In this document: piece by piece, positions 24,936-35,880 of the stretch | Layout: each line of letters opens with the position of its first letter | Position numbering within the stretch: position 1 is the first letter of the stretch | Source of the DNA: Acidimicrobiaceae bacterium | GTDB taxonomy: Bacteria; Actinomycetota; Acidimicrobiia; Acidimicrobiales; RAAP-2 | Assembly: GCA_027449885.1 (NCBI GenBank) | Contig: DAIDKS010000001.1 | Span: 70,644-127,483, forward strand | Direction of reading: 5' to 3' | DNA: 56,840 nt | Made by a program: the position numbers and the translations under genes | The notes under the pieces: model-generated | The model's input: the letters and a program-made list of their open reading frames with translations, nothing else | Told to the model about the DNA's origin: nothing | The model's database searches: none

Positions 24936-25895
24936 CTAGCCTAGCAGGGACGACGGCTCGTCGCCGTACGCGGCCACGTGGGCCCGGGCCGCATCGACGT
25001 CGGCGTGCATCTGGGTCACGAGGTCCCCGACCGACCCGAAGGCCGCCTGCCCCCGGAGCCGGGCGAGGAATGAGACGTCGATCCGTTGGCGGTAGAGGTC
25101 GCCACGGAAGTCGATCAGGTGGGCCTCGACGAGCAGCCCCCCGGCGTCGTAGAACTGGGGGCGCCGACCCACCGAGACCGCCGCCGCCCACCACCCGCCG
25201 TCCGGGACCCGGACGCGCGCCGCGTAGACGCCCTCGGCGGGCAGCAGCTGGCTCGGCGCGACGTCCAGGTTGGCGGTCGGGAACCCCAACTCCCGTCCCC
25301 GCTCGTCCCCCGGCACCACCACGCCGCGCAGCGTGAACGGGTGCCCGAGGACGCCGGCCGCTCGGGTGACGTCCCCGCTCGCGACCTCGCTCCGCACGGC
25401 CGTCGAGGAGAAGCGGCGACCGTCGCCCACCAGGCGATGCGCCTCCACCAGGAAGTCGTGGTCCCGGCCCGCAGTGCGCAGGGCGTCGACGTCGCCGCGG
25501 CGGTCGTGACCGAAACGGAAGTCCTCGCCCACCACCACGTCAGCGGCCCGCAGGTCGTGCACGAGCACCCGCTCGATGAACGACGACGCCGTCTCCACCG
25601 CCAGGAACTCGTCGAAGGTGAGGACCCGCACCACTTCGATCCCCCGGGACCCGATCGCCTCGAGGCGCTGGTCGAGGGTCGCGACCATTCGTGGAGCGCG
25701 CTGCGGGTGCAGAACCGACAGGGGGTGCGGGTCGAAGGTCACGACGACCGGACGCTCGTCTCGCGTCGTCGCCAGTTCCACGACCCGATCGAGGAGGGCC
25801 TGATGCCCCCGGTGAACGCCGTCGAACACGCCCACGGTCACCGCCGAACGTCGAGGATCGAGCTCGACCGGGTCGCCGTCGCGCCACGTGATCAC
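24936..25895 (-). CDS. ribF: Bifunctional riboflavin kinase / FAD synthetase
   Basis: Makes FMN then FAD. About 319 residues. The N-terminal adenylyltransferase domain has VGVFDGVHRGHQ (21-32), VVVTFDPHP and a later SSTAVR motif. The C-terminal kinase domain shows GRELGFPTANLD and the DFRGDLYRQRIDVSFLARLR segment. The GTG at 25893-25895, 10 bases after the truB stop, gives the expected N-terminus; a longer frame overlapping truB adds low-complexity sequence. It ends the rimP-to-ribF operon. Confidence 0.94.
   Translation of the reverse strand: MITWRDGDPVELDPRRSAVTVGVFDGVHRGHQALLDRVVELATTRDERPVVVTFDPHPLSVLHPQRAPRMVATLDQRLEAIGSRGIEVVRVLTFDEFLAVETASSFIERVLVHDLRAADVVVGEDFRFGHDRRGDVDALRTAGRDHDFLVEAHRLVGDGRRFSSTAVRSEVASGDVTRAAGVLGHPFTLRGVVVPGDERGRELGFPTANLDVAPSQLLPAEGVYAARVRVPDGGWWAAAVSVGRRPQFYDAGGLLVEAHLIDFRGDLYRQRIDVSFLARLRGQAAFGSVGDLVTQMHADVDAARAHVAAYGDEPSSLLG
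24938..24943 (-). promoter_or_regulatory. Possible -10 element for rpsO
   Basis: TAGGCT on the minus strand at the very end of ribF, the same hexamer used before lexA, proS and miaB. It would give a leader of about 70 bases for rpsO. No convincing -35 is seen. Confidence 0.3.
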
Positions 25896-25905
25896 GGCGC
25901 CCAAC

Positions 25906-26796
25906 CTACCGGGCCTCGCGGGGCCCACCGGCGAGGACGACCGTGGGCCGCCACTCACCTTCGCGCCGCTCGATGACGGCCACGACCCGGCCCTCCGCGT
26001 CGATCGCCCCCACGAAAGGTCCCGCCGCGTCCCCCAGATCCAACGCCCGGCCGTGGCGCAGTCGCGTCGCCGCGTCGTCGTCCACCCTCACGAGGGGCAG
26101 TGACGAGATCAGGTCCGCGGTCGGGCGCAGGACGGGCCGGCCGGCGGCCAGGTCGGTCGCCACCTGCTCGAGCGTCGTCGCCTCCGCGATGGTGTGGCCC
26201 GAACTGGCCGTACGGCGCAGGGACCGTAGGTGGCCCACCGTGCCCACCATCTCCGCGAGGTCGCTCGCGAGGACGCGCACGTAGGTCCCCGGACCGCAGA
26301 CCACCTCGAAACGCCACTCGTCGGCTCGCTCCGTGGCCGTCAGCTCGAAGGACTCGACGACGACGGGCCGGGGCGTTCGCTCCACCTCCTCGCCCGAGCG
26401 CGCCAGCTCGTGGAGACGCCGCCCGCCCACGCGCACCGCGGAGACCATCGGCGGACGCTGCTCGATCACTCCGGTGAGTTCACGGGCCGCGCCCGCCACG
26501 GTCACCGCGTCGAGTGTCGGCACCGCCGCGCGTCGGACCACGGTCCCGTCGGCGTCGAGGGTGTCGGTCGCCTCGCCGAAGCGGAGCACCCCCTCGTAGC
26601 GCTTGAGGCCCGACTGGGCGAAGCGGAGCAGGCGCGTCGCCGGACCCACCGCGATGACGAGCAGCCCGGTCGCCATGGGATCGAGGGTGCCCGCGTGGCC
26701 GATCCGCCGCTCGCGCAGGAGACCCCGGAGCTTCGCGACGACGTCGTGGCTCGTCCAGCCCGCCGGCTTGTCGAGGAGCAGCGCCCCCTCAGTCAT
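25906..26796 (-). CDS. truB: tRNA pseudouridine-55 synthase
   Basis: Forms pseudouridine 55 in the T-loop of tRNAs. 296 residues. It starts with ALLLDKPAGWTSHDVV and has the catalytic aspartate Asp39 in GHAGTLDPMATG. KRYEGVLRFG and CGPGTYVRVLASDL are further family motifs, and a short PUA-like C-terminal domain follows. The ATG overlaps the rbfA end by 8 bases. Confidence 0.96.
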   Translation of the reverse strand: MTEGALLLDKPAGWTSHDVVAKLRGLLRERRIGHAGTLDPMATGLLVIAVGPATRLLRFAQSGLKRYEGVLRFGEATDTLDADGTVVRRAAVPTLDAVTVAGAARELTGVIEQRPPMVSAVRVGGRRLHELARSGEEVERTPRPVVVESFELTATERADEWRFEVVCGPGTYVRVLASDLAEMVGTVGHLRSLRRTASSGHTIAEATTLEQVATDLAAGRPVLRPTADLISSLPLVRVDDDAATRLRHGRALDLGDAAGPFVGAIDAEGRVVAVIERREGEWRPTVVLAGGPREAR

Positions 26797-27142
26797 CGTG
26801 ACGACGGCGTCGCAGGATCTCCTCGACGGCCTCGCCCTGGGCGACGGCCGGGTCGGCCCGAAAGACGAGCCGAGGGGTTCGCCGCATGCGGGTCTGGGCG
26901 TTCACGGCGGCCTGGATCTGAGCCCGGTGGGCGTCGAGGGCGGCCGCCGTGGCCGGTCCGAGCGAGTCCAAGAAGACGACGGCCTGGCGCAGATCCGGCG
27001 AGGTGTCAACGCCGGTGACGGTTAGCAACCCGATCTCGTCGTCGACGTCGGCCAGGCGCACGAGGGCGTCCGAGATGACCTCTCGGAGAATCTCGTTGAC
27101 CCGCGCGCTGCGCGGGTACGGGTGGTGACCACCGTGCGCCAT
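26789..27142 (-). CDS. rbfA: 30S ribosome-binding factor A
   Basis: 117-residue KH-fold factor for late 30S maturation and cold adaptation. The typical start (RSARVNEILREVISDALVRL) is followed by the LLTVTGVDTSPDLRQAVVF beta-strand region. It lies 4 bases after the infB stop and runs into truB, the standard order. Confidence 0.94.
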   Translation of the reverse strand: MAHGGHHPYPRSARVNEILREVISDALVRLADVDDEIGLLTVTGVDTSPDLRQAVVFLDSLGPATAAALDAHRAQIQAAVNAQTRMRRTPRLVFRADPAVAQGEAVEEILRRRRHDD

Positions 27143-27146
27143 GGCC

Positions 27147-29867
<2,721 letters not shown>

Positions 29868-29911
29868 AACCTTTTCCTCACCTGTCGCACGCGCCTCGCG
29901 CGCACGGTTCT

Positions 29912-30187
29912 CTATTCTTTCACGCCGGGCGCGCCCGGCGCGTCGCCCCGCCCCTCGACCAGCTCCCGCAGTGCCGCGGCCTCCGCCTCACTCACCGAGC
30001 CCCGGAGGGCCCGGCCGAGTCGAGCGGCGCTCAGTCCCCGAGAGCACGACCCCGCGACGCACCACCAGACCCCGCGGCCGTCGCCCCGCCCGAGGTACCA
30101 CGCCCCCGCCGGACTCCGGCCGGCTCGGGAGAGGTCGTTCGTCCCGCGGCGCGCCCGGCAGACCACGCAGGTCCGCTCCGGGGCTAT
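29912..30187 (-). CDS. ylxR: YlxR (DUF448) RNA-binding family protein with apparent ATA start
   Basis: About 91 residues. The N-terminal ERTCVVCRARR and the following GRGVWWCVAGSC / LGRALRG match YlxR proteins, small basic nucleic-acid-binding proteins encoded between nusA and infB. The family N-terminus (ERTCVVC) is in frame only if translation begins at the ATA at 30185-30187, which overlaps the nusA stop as ATAG and has GGAGG seven bases upstream. The only canonical in-frame start is a GTG at 30164-30166, inside the CVVC motif, which would remove the first cysteine. No ATG, GTG or TTG occurs just upstream in this frame. Confidence 0.8.
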   Translation of the reverse strand: MAPERTCVVCRARRGTNDLSRAGRSPAGAWYLGRGDGRGVWWCVAGSCSRGLSAARLGRALRGSVSEAEAAALRELVEGRGDAPGAPGVKE

Positions 30188-31275
30188 GCCTCCGCCTCCG
30201 GCTCGGCCAGGTCGACCGGGTCGACGGACTCGTCCACCTCGACCTGCCCCTCGGGAGCCGGCGCCACCTCGTCCTCACTCCAGGTCTCCTCCGGCACCGT
30301 GTCCTCGGTGTCCTCGTTCTCCGAGCGGATGTCGATCCGCCACCCGGTGAGGCGCGCCGCCAGGCGAGCGTTCTGACCCTCCTTGCCGATGGCGAGCGAG
30401 AGCTGCTGATCGTGGACGATCACGGTCGCCGTTCCCTCGACCTCGTCCAGGCGAACCTCGCGGACGCGGGCCGGGGCCAGGGCCGCCTGGATGAACTCAA
30501 TCGGGTCGTCGCTGAAGGGCACCACGTCGATCCGCTCGCTGCGCAGCTCGTTGGTGATGTTGCGCACCCGAGTGCCACGGGCGCCCACGCAGGCGCCCAC
30601 CGGGTCGACCATCGTGTCGTTCGACGCCACCGCGATCTTCGTGCGGTGACCGGGTTCGCGAGCGATGGCCTTGATCTCGACGACGCCATTGGCGATCTCG
30701 GGGACCTCGATCTCGAACAGCTTCGCGACCAGGGCGGGGTGCGTGCGGCTCACGACGATCTGGGGGCCCTTGTTCGTCTTGCGGACCTCGACGATGTAGA
30801 CCTTGATCCGGGCGCCGTGCTCGTAACGCTCGAAGGCGATCTGCTCGGCCTGGGGTAGCAGAGCCTCGACGCGCCCGAGGTCGAGCAGCGTGTAGCGGTT
30901 GTCGTTCTGCTGAACGGTGCCCGAGACGATGTCGCCCTCGCGGTTCGCGAACTCCTCGTACATCTGACGACGCTGGATGTCGCGAATCAGCTGCATCAGG
31001 ACCTGCTTCGCCGTCTGGGCGGCGATGCGCCCGAAGTCGTCCGGCGTAGCGTCCCACTCGCGCACCACGTTCCCGTCGAGGTCGAGCTCGAGGCCCCAGA
31101 CCTTGATCTCCCCGGTCTCGGGGTTGATCTCGACCTCCGCGTCCTCGGCCGAGTCGGCCCGACGCTTGTAGGCGGCGAGCAGCGCGTTCGCCAGGGCGAC
31201 CAGCAGTTCACCCTCGTCGATGTTCTGATCGCGGGCGATCTGGCCCAGCGCCTCGAGGAATTCGAAATTCGCCAT
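30184..31275 (-). CDS. nusA: Transcription termination/antitermination protein NusA
   Basis: RNA-polymerase-bound factor controlling pausing, intrinsic termination and rRNA antitermination. 363 residues. An N-terminal RNAP-binding domain (1-105) is followed by S1 (about 108-175, REGDIVSGTVQQNDNRYTLLDLG), KH1 (VDPVGACVGARGTRVRNI) and KH2 (LAIGKEGQNARLAARLTGW). The acidic tail is short and the E. coli-type C-terminal repeats are absent, as in other actinobacteria. The ATG at 31273-31275 has AAAGG upstream and follows rimP by 2 bases. Confidence 0.96.
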   Translation of the reverse strand: MANFEFLEALGQIARDQNIDEGELLVALANALLAAYKRRADSAEDAEVEINPETGEIKVWGLELDLDGNVVREWDATPDDFGRIAAQTAKQVLMQLIRDIQRRQMYEEFANREGDIVSGTVQQNDNRYTLLDLGRVEALLPQAEQIAFERYEHGARIKVYIVEVRKTNKGPQIVVSRTHPALVAKLFEIEVPEIANGVVEIKAIAREPGHRTKIAVASNDTMVDPVGACVGARGTRVRNITNELRSERIDVVPFSDDPIEFIQAALAPARVREVRLDEVEGTATVIVHDQQLSLAIGKEGQNARLAARLTGWRIDIRSENEDTEDTVPEETWSEDEVAPAPEGQVEVDESVDPVDLAEPEAEA

Positions 31276-31277
31276 GG

Positions 31278-31766
31278 TCAGCCTTTCTTGCTCGGTGAGG
31301 CAGTGCGGCGCCCGGACGGTGGCTCCGACGCGGCCCCCCAGGTGAAGACGGTGCGGGCGCGCTCGACGGCGTCGATCGCGACGCGAACCGAGCCAACCTC
31401 GCGATCGTCGACGGTGACGGTGTCGGCGTCGGCCGCGAGGAGGACTCCCTCGAGGCGACGCGTCGGGGCGTCGGGGCGTCGCTCGCGCAGCGTCACGACC
31501 TCTCCCACGGCCGAGGCGAAGTGCGTCGCGGTACGCAGGCGCCGCTCGAGCCCGGGGCTCGAGACGTCGAGCGTGTAGTGTCCGGCAATCGGGTCGTGCT
31601 CGTCGAGCCATCGGGAGATGACGCGGCTGGCCTCGGCCAGCTCGTCGAGGGTCACCCCCCCGTCGCGCTGGATGACCACGTTGAGCGTTCCGGCGCTGAG
31701 CTCGAGGTCGTAGAGCCGTAGGCCCATCGGGGTGAGCAGGTCCGTGAGCGGTCCTTCAAGCTCCAC
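31278..31766 (-). CDS. rimP: Ribosome maturation factor RimP
   Basis: About 162 residues. It assists 30S assembly. The core shows LLTPMGLRLYDLEL and GHYTLDVSSPGLERRL, the RimP hallmark, followed by a small SH3-like C-terminal domain. The GTG at 31764-31766 is preferred because AGGAGGTG stands 5 bases upstream; a start at 31802 would add arginine-rich residues not seen in the family. It heads the rimP-nusA-ylxR-infB-rbfA-truB-ribF operon, behind its own promoter and a terminator-bearing leader. Confidence 0.92.
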   Translation of the reverse strand: MELEGPLTDLLTPMGLRLYDLELSAGTLNVVIQRDGGVTLDELAEASRVISRWLDEHDPIAGHYTLDVSSPGLERRLRTATHFASAVGEVVTLRERRPDAPTRRLEGVLLAADADTVTVDDREVGSVRVAIDAVERARTVFTWGAASEPPSGRRTASPSKKG

Positions 31767-31806
31767 GCGGCACCTCCTCTTCCCTCGACACGGACGAGAC
31801 ACAACG

Positions 31807-31832
31807 AAAAAGCGCGGGCCACTGGCCCGCGC
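31807..31832 (-). terminator. Intrinsic terminator/attenuator in the rimP leader
   Basis: On the minus strand a 9-bp GCGCGGGCC/GGCCCGCGC stem with a 3-base loop is followed directly by TTTTT. It lies downstream of proS but also downstream of the rimP promoter, so it can end proS transcripts and attenuate the rimP-nusA operon. Confidence 0.85.
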
Positions 31833-31871
31833 GATTACGAGTCCCTACGTCCTTGGCGGACTGTCGGGACC

Positions 31872-31900
31872 ATGCTACCAGCGTGACTGGGTGGCCGCAA
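31872..31900 (-). promoter_or_regulatory. Promoter of the rimP-nusA-infB operon
   Basis: TTGCGG (31895-31900) and TAGCAT (31872-31877) on the minus strand with an exact 17-base spacer, just after the proS stop. Start of transcription is expected near 31865, giving a leader of about 100 bases that contains the terminator hairpin. Confidence 0.6.
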
Positions 31901-31913
31901 CGCCCCTTTCGTG

Positions 31914-33323
31914 CTAATAGGCCCGCGCGACGAGGGCCACCAGGTCGGGCTCGTCGGGTGAGTCCGGCGTCGTGCCGTCGGGTCGCTGCAGACAGCGCAC
32001 CGTCACGGCCTTCGCGTTCAGCCGCGCCTCCCCTTCGGCGCCCACCACGGCCCACGGGAGTCGGGCGAAGCCGGTCTCCGCGGCCTCGAGGGCCGCGTCG
32101 AGGTCGACGACGTCCGTCGTCGCCGCGTCGCGGCGGCGCGTCGCCTCGTCGAAGAGCGACGCCTGGATCTCCTCGAGCAGCGAGCGAACCCGGCCGCTCA
32201 CTGCCGCGAGGGCCACGGGCTCCTTCGCCTCATCGTCCCGACGGGCGATCGTGACGCGCCCCTCGGCCAGGTCCCGCGGACCCACCTCGACCCGCACGGG
32301 GACGCCCTTGATCTCCCAGTCCGTCACGCGCCGACCGAACGAGCCCCGGGCCGCGTCGAGGGTGACGCGCACGCCCGCGCCTCGGAGCTCGTCGACGAGA
32401 CGCTGCGCCACCTCCACCACGTCCGGCTCGTCCCGCACCGGGATGACGACCGCCTGGATCGGCGCCAGGCGTGGCGGCACGACCAGGCCCCGGTCGTCGC
32501 CGTGGGCCATGATCAGCCCACCGATGAGCCGCGTCGACGCTCCCCACGACGTCGTGTGACAGTGGGCCGAGGGACCGGCCTCGCTCTGGAAGACGATGTC
32601 GAAGGCCCGGGCGAAGTTCTGACCCAACTCGTGGCTCGTCGACATCTGCAGGGCCTTGCCGTCGCGCATCATCCCCTCGCACGTGAGGGTGTTGATCGCT
32701 CCCGCGAACCGCTCGCGGGGCGACTTGATCCCCACGTACGCGGGCACCGCCATGATCGAGGCGATCACGTCGTAGTACACCTCGAGGTGGATGCGCCGGG
32801 CGTAGGCGGCCGCGTCGGCGGCGGTGGCGTGCGCCGTGTGGCCCTCCTGCCAGAGGAACTCCGAGGAGCGAAGGAAGAGCCGCGGGCGCAGCTCCCAGCG
32901 CACCACGTTGGCCCACTGATTGAGCAGGAGGGGCAGATCTCGATAGCTCTGGATCCACTTGGCCATGAACTCGCCGATGACCGTCTCCGATGTGGGCCGC
33001 ACGACGACCGGCTCCGCGAGGTCCTCGCCACCGGCGTGCGTGACGACCGCGAGCTCCGGGCTGAACCCCTCCACGTGCTCGGCCTCGCGCGCGAGGTAGC
33101 TCTCGGGGATGAAGAGGGGGAAGTACGCGTTCTGGGCCCCCGCCGCCTTGATCCGATCGTCGAGCTCGCGCTGGATCCGCTCCCAGATGGAGTACCCGTA
33201 GGGACGGATCACCATCGTTCCGCGGACCGGCCCGTTGTCGGCCATCTCGGCACTGGCGACGACGTCCTGGTACCAGCGCGGGAAGTCCTCGGACGGGGGG
33301 GTCAGTGCGTTCGACGGGGCCAC
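31914..33323 (-). CDS. proS: Prolyl-tRNA synthetase, archaeal/eukaryal (type 3) form
   Basis: Charges tRNA-Pro. About 469 residues, with the class II core directly followed by the anticodon-binding domain and no bacterial editing insertion. Motifs: PRWYQDVV and GTMVIRPYGYSIWE near the start, the motif 2 region RWELRPRLFLRSSEFLWQEGHTAH, FARAFDIVFQSEAG, and motif 3 WGASTRLIGGLIMAHGDDRGL. It ends in -RAY, a C-terminal tyrosine typical of this type. The GTG at 33321-33323 has AGAGGAGA at good spacing; the longer upstream frame runs into ispG. Bacteria with type 3 ProRS are a minority. Confidence 0.94.
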   Translation of the reverse strand: MAPSNALTPPSEDFPRWYQDVVASAEMADNGPVRGTMVIRPYGYSIWERIQRELDDRIKAAGAQNAYFPLFIPESYLAREAEHVEGFSPELAVVTHAGGEDLAEPVVVRPTSETVIGEFMAKWIQSYRDLPLLLNQWANVVRWELRPRLFLRSSEFLWQEGHTAHATAADAAAYARRIHLEVYYDVIASIMAVPAYVGIKSPRERFAGAINTLTCEGMMRDGKALQMSTSHELGQNFARAFDIVFQSEAGPSAHCHTTSWGASTRLIGGLIMAHGDDRGLVVPPRLAPIQAVVIPVRDEPDVVEVAQRLVDELRGAGVRVTLDAARGSFGRRVTDWEIKGVPVRVEVGPRDLAEGRVTIARRDDEAKEPVALAAVSGRVRSLLEEIQASLFDEATRRRDAATTDVVDLDAALEAAETGFARLPWAVVGAEGEARLNAKAVTVRCLQRPDGTTPDSPDEPDLVALVARAY

Positions 33324-33348
33324 GGCTCTCCTCTGGACGGGTGGCGAC

Positions 33349-33354
33349 AGCCTA
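33349..33354 (-). promoter_or_regulatory. -10 element of proS
   Basis: TAGGCT on the minus strand, overlapping the ispG stop codon, 25 bases before the proS GTG. This gives a short leader that includes the Shine-Dalgarno. Confidence 0.45.
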
Positions 33355-34593
33355 CTCAGCCCCTCCGTCGCCGGTCCGCCGGCGGATGCGCTCGATGCGC
33401 TCGCCCGAGCGATTCGCGTCGAGTCCCCGGTTCTCGAGTAGGGCGGCTCGATCGGCGGCGGCCACGTCCTCGGCGTCGGCGTCACGTGCCGCGAGTCGGG
33501 CCTCGATCCCCTCCTCCGCGATGCGTCGCGCCTCCTCGACGAGGGCGGCGACCATCTCGTCCTCCGGAACGACGCGAACGATCTGGCCCCGAATGAAGAG
33601 GTGCCCGCGTCGGCGACCCGCGGCGATGCCCAGATCGGCGTGGCGAGCCTCTCCCGGACCGTTGACGACGCACCCCATCACGGCGACCTGGATCGGCACG
33701 TCGAGGGCGTCGAGCGCCTCCTGGGCGTCTCGCGCGACCGTGATCACGTCGATCTCGGCCCGGCCGCAGCTCGGGCACGCGATCAGGTCGAGGCCGCGAC
33801 GCTCGCGCAGCCCGAGAGCCTCGAGCAACTGGCGTCCGACGCGGGCCTCCTCCACCGGGTCGGCCGTGAGCGAGTAGCGCAGAGTGTCCCCGATGCCCTC
33901 GGCGAGCAGCGTCGCGATGCCCGCGGTTCCCTTGATGAGACCCCCCGGGAGGGGTCCCGCCTCCGTCACGCCCAGGTGCAGGGGGTGGTCGAACGTCTCG
34001 GAGGCGAGACGGTAGGCGGCCACCATGGTCGGAACCGACGAGGCCTTGACGGAGATCTTCACGTCGTGGAAGTCGACCTCCTCGAAGAGGGCGAGCTCCA
34101 TGCGGGCGGACTCCACCAGAGCCTCCGGCGTCGCTCCGCCGAAGCGCTCGTAGAGGTCGGGGTGCAGCGAGCCCGCGTTGACGCCGATGCGGATGGGCAC
34201 GCCCCGATCCTTGGCCTCGCGCGCCACCAGCTTGATCTCCTCGGGCTTGCGCAGGTTGCCCGGGTTGAGTCGCAGTCCATGGACCCCCGCCTCGAGCGCG
34301 GCCAACGCCATCTCGACGTGGAAGTGGATGTCGGCAACGACGGGCACCGGCGAGCGCGGGACGATCTGGGCGAGGCCCTCCGCGGCGGCTCGCTCGTTGC
34401 AGGTACAGCGCACGATGTCGGCTCCCGCGGCCGCCAGGGCGTAGATCTGCTGCAGCGTCCCCTCGACGTCCGCCGTCTTCGTCGTGGTCATCGACTGCAC
34501 GGAGATGGGGGCTCCACCCCCCACCGGAACGGATCCGACGTGGATGCGTCGAGTGGGTCGGCGGGCGGCGAGGGAGACGGCGGTGACGTCCAT
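33352..34593 (-). CDS. ispG: 4-hydroxy-3-methylbut-2-enyl-diphosphate synthase (GcpE)
   Basis: Iron-sulfur enzyme of the MEP isoprenoid pathway, converting MEcPP to HMBPP. 413 residues. A TIM barrel with SVQSMTTTKTADV (31-43) and GVTEAGPLPGGLIKGTAGI is followed by the cluster domain with Cys273 and Cys276 (ACPSCGR), Cys308 (GCVVNGPGE) and Glu315. The C-terminal 40 residues form an extra charged tail. The ATG has an overlapping GGAGGC and a CAGAAT -10 six bases away. It lies 39 bases after rseP, so it can be read from the cdsA-dxr-rseP operon as well. Confidence 0.96.
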   Translation of the reverse strand: MDVTAVSLAARRPTRRIHVGSVPVGGGAPISVQSMTTTKTADVEGTLQQIYALAAAGADIVRCTCNERAAAEGLAQIVPRSPVPVVADIHFHVEMALAALEAGVHGLRLNPGNLRKPEEIKLVAREAKDRGVPIRIGVNAGSLHPDLYERFGGATPEALVESARMELALFEEVDFHDVKISVKASSVPTMVAAYRLASETFDHPLHLGVTEAGPLPGGLIKGTAGIATLLAEGIGDTLRYSLTADPVEEARVGRQLLEALGLRERRGLDLIACPSCGRAEIDVITVARDAQEALDALDVPIQVAVMGCVVNGPGEARHADLGIAAGRRRGHLFIRGQIVRVVPEDEMVAALVEEARRIAEEGIEARLAARDADAEDVAAADRAALLENRGLDANRSGERIERIRRRTGDGGAE

Positions 34594-34599
34594 GCCTCC

Positions 34600-34605
34600 A
34601 TTCTG
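34600..34605 (-). promoter_or_regulatory. Possible -10 element for leaderless ispG transcript
   Basis: CAGAAT on the minus strand, 6 bases before the ispG ATG. It is a weaker match (C for T at position 1) than its counterparts but has the same spacing. Confidence 0.35.
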
Positions 34606-34632
34606 CCGTGCGCGAGGACCGCGCCAGTCTCC

Positions 34633-35880
34633 CTACTGGAAGGGATTGGCGATCGGGTGGACGATGTCGAGGTAGAGCGTCGAGGCGAAGAGGACGAGCA
34701 GCACGGCCATGAAGGCGTAGATCACCGGATTCAGCTTGGTCACGTCCGCGCGGTAGGGCTGACCGCGGCGACTGCGCAGCCGCTCGTACGTGGCGACCGC
34801 CACGTAGCCGCCGTCCAGCGGGAGGATCGGCACCATGTTGAGGACGCCGACGAAGATATTGACCGCCATCAGGATCGCGAGCAGGACGCCGGGACCGAGC
34901 TGGGAGCCCTGCACGGCGATGCGGACCACGCCCACGATGGACTGCGGGCGGTTCAGCTGCGCCGTCGGGTTGCTCGCGGCGCGGGCCGACGTCACCTGGT
35001 GGAAGAGGCTGGAGAACTCCCCGGGCGAGAACACGTGGGCGATCCCGTGGAGCGACGCGGTGAAGACCCCCCAGACGCGCGCTCCCGCCGCGGGAATCGC
35101 CGCCAGCGCCGACTGGCGCGCCACCTGGTCCACGAGGGAGATCCCCAGGTAGCCCACGGGCGTCGCGCCGGTGGCGACGCTCACCCCGCCGATCTTCAGG
35201 TGCCGCCCGTCCATCGGCGTCGCCACCAGGTGCAGCGTCTCGCCCCCACGCTCGATCGTCAGGCGCACGGGCCGCCCGGCGTGATCGTGCACGAGGGCGA
35301 CGAGCACGTTGGCGTCGGTGACCGTACGGCCGTCCACCGCCACGATGCGGTCGCCCACCCGCAGTCCCGCGGCCTGCGCCGCGTTACGGGCGAGCCCGTC
35401 GAAATGGGTAAAGCCCGCGACGCCCACGTGGTTGGCGGACGGCAGGCCCACGAGGGCCAGGGAGGCCCACGCCAGCACCAGGGCCATGACGACGTGCATG
35501 AGGGATCCGGCGGAGGCGAAGAGCACCTTGCGGGGGTAGCTGGCCCGTCGGTAGGTCCGGGCCTCGATCGCCGGATCGACCTCGTCGCGCCACGTCATGC
35601 CGGGGACCTTCACGTAGCCCCCCAGGGGCAGCAGGCGCACCCCGTACCGCGTCTCGCCACGCGTCGTCGACCAGACGACGGGCCCGAAACCCACGAAGAA
35701 GTCCGTCACCAGCAGTCCGGCGCGCCGCGCCGTGATGTAGTGCCCCCACTCGTGGCCCATGATCATCACCAGCAGCGCGATAATCACGACGGGCAGGGCC
35801 CACCCACCCCACCAGGCCAAGCCGACGGCGATCGCCGCGACGACGAGGAGGAAGCGCGCCAGGGCGCCCCGAGAACTCAC
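34633..35880 (-). CDS. rseP: Site-2 protease, RseP/Rip1 family (M50)
   Basis: Intramembrane zinc protease that cleaves anti-sigma factors or other membrane proteins. About 415 residues. The zinc motif HEWGH (43-47) lies in the first membrane segments, a PDZ domain occupies about 165-245 (VGDRIVAVDGRTV), and the second metal motif LDGG (355-358) sits in NMVPILPLDGGY. The GTG at 35878-35880 overlaps the dxr stop as GTGA. The frame continues upstream within dxr, but that part is not coding. dxr-rseP-ispG is the usual actinobacterial order. Confidence 0.93.
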   Translation of the reverse strand: MSSRGALARFLLVVAAIAVGLAWWGGWALPVVIIALLVMIMGHEWGHYITARRAGLLVTDFFVGFGPVVWSTTRGETRYGVRLLPLGGYVKVPGMTWRDEVDPAIEARTYRRASYPRKVLFASAGSLMHVVMALVLAWASLALVGLPSANHVGVAGFTHFDGLARNAAQAAGLRVGDRIVAVDGRTVTDANVLVALVHDHAGRPVRLTIERGGETLHLVATPMDGRHLKIGGVSVATGATPVGYLGISLVDQVARQSALAAIPAAGARVWGVFTASLHGIAHVFSPGEFSSLFHQVTSARAASNPTAQLNRPQSIVGVVRIAVQGSQLGPGVLLAILMAVNIFVGVLNMVPILPLDGGYVAVATYERLRSRRGQPYRADVTKLNPVIYAFMAVLLVLFASTLYLDIVHPIANPFQ

